In this document: piece by piece, positions 33,126 through 33,176 of the stretch
How the letters are laid out: each line of letters starts with the position of its first letter
How positions within the stretch are numbered: position 1 is the stretch's first letter
Origin: an uncultured Ignavibacteriales bacterium
GTDB taxonomy: Bacteria > Bacteroidota > Ignavibacteria > Ignavibacteriales > Melioribacteraceae
Reading direction: 5' to 3'
Length of the DNA stretch: 33,176 nucleotides
Assembly: GCA_947311785.1 (NCBI GenBank)
Contig: CAMZLW010000121.1
Span: forward strand, 1 to 33,176
Made by a program: the position numbers and the translations under genes
The notes under the pieces: model-generated
The model's input: the letters and a program-made list of their open reading frames with translations, nothing else
Told to the model about the DNA's origin: nothing
The model's database searches: none

Positions 33126-33176
33126 GTGTTTTCAGAGGATTTTTTTAATTTATTATTAAATTTTGGTAGTGATTGG
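33126..33176 (+). CDS. 5' end of a gene cut by the window edge, possibly a transposase
   Basis: From a GTG at 33126 an open frame of 17 codons runs to the last base (reading M/V-FSEDFFNLLLNFGSDW). AAAGG at 33115-33119 is six bases before the GTG and an in-frame TAA lies at 33111-33113, so no other start fits. The aromatic/acidic opening and the NFGSDW segment recall the N-terminus of ISL3-like transposases, but 17 residues are too few to be sure. Confidence 0.45.
   Translation, partial: MFSEDFFNLLLNFGSDW

Noticed and set aside
1-33176. CRISPR arrays, tRNA or rRNA genes
   Set aside because: No regularly spaced identical repeats and no cloverleaf or rRNA-like conserved stretch were noticed on either strand.

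Overview
The window (33.2 kb, strongly AT-rich, no tRNA, rRNA or CRISPR seen) comes from a Gram-negative bacterium with an outer membrane. It carries lpxD (lipid A), several outer-membrane barrel proteins, lipoproteins with lipoboxes, a secretin and an LpoB-like activator. Gene style (MKK...LLLL signal peptides, base composition, patatin-Omp85 protein, YceH, DUF2461) fits the FCB/Bacteroidetes-Chlorobi side. Many genes have a clear Shine-Dalgarno sequence (AAGGAG, AGGA), which is less usual for core Bacteroidetes, so an Ignavibacteria/Kapabacteria-like lineage is a reasonable but unproven guess.

Layout. Positions 1-6000 hold single genes: a Cys-rich zinc protein, a GlmU-like nucleotidyltransferase, a small outer-membrane barrel protein, a soluble PAS histidine kinase, a DUF2461 protein and a putative 10-TM metal exporter. 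A TetR regulator and a PLP-dependent serine/threonine racemase-dehydratase follow (5927-7475). Next come a sigma-54 response regulator paired with a sensorless hybrid kinase (7544-9969) and a large outer-membrane protein (10056-11834).

The centre (11879-24838, all minus strand) is one long co-directional block. In transcription order it encodes PilC/GspF-, PilB/GspE- and PilT-like proteins, a PilM-PilN-like fusion, a PilO-like protein with a PilP-like tail, a short secretin, a single-domain response regulator, an 1153-residue membrane hybrid kinase, and a receiver fused to an orphan HisKA-type dimerisation domain. I read it as a compacted type IV pilus (or related type II filament) machine with its own phosphorelay. 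No pilin or prepilin peptidase gene lies in the window.

Upstream of that block is a minus-strand envelope cluster (24987-28774): an M23 peptidase, a patatin-POTRA-barrel protein and an LpoB-like lipoprotein. After a 320-base divergent intergenic region come lpxD and a CE2-like SGNH lipoprotein esterase on the plus strand. They converge, across a REP-like palindrome region, on an OB-fold lipoprotein and a YceH-family gene. The last 50 bases look like the GTG-started beginning of another gene, possibly an insertion-sequence transposase.

The most interesting material is the fused-subunit pilus operon with its embedded phosphorelay: the receiver-DHp protein without an ATPase domain, two degenerate receiver-like domains in the hybrid kinase, and an altered Asp box in the PilT-like ATPase. 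All functional statements come from reading motifs by eye; no database search was possible.
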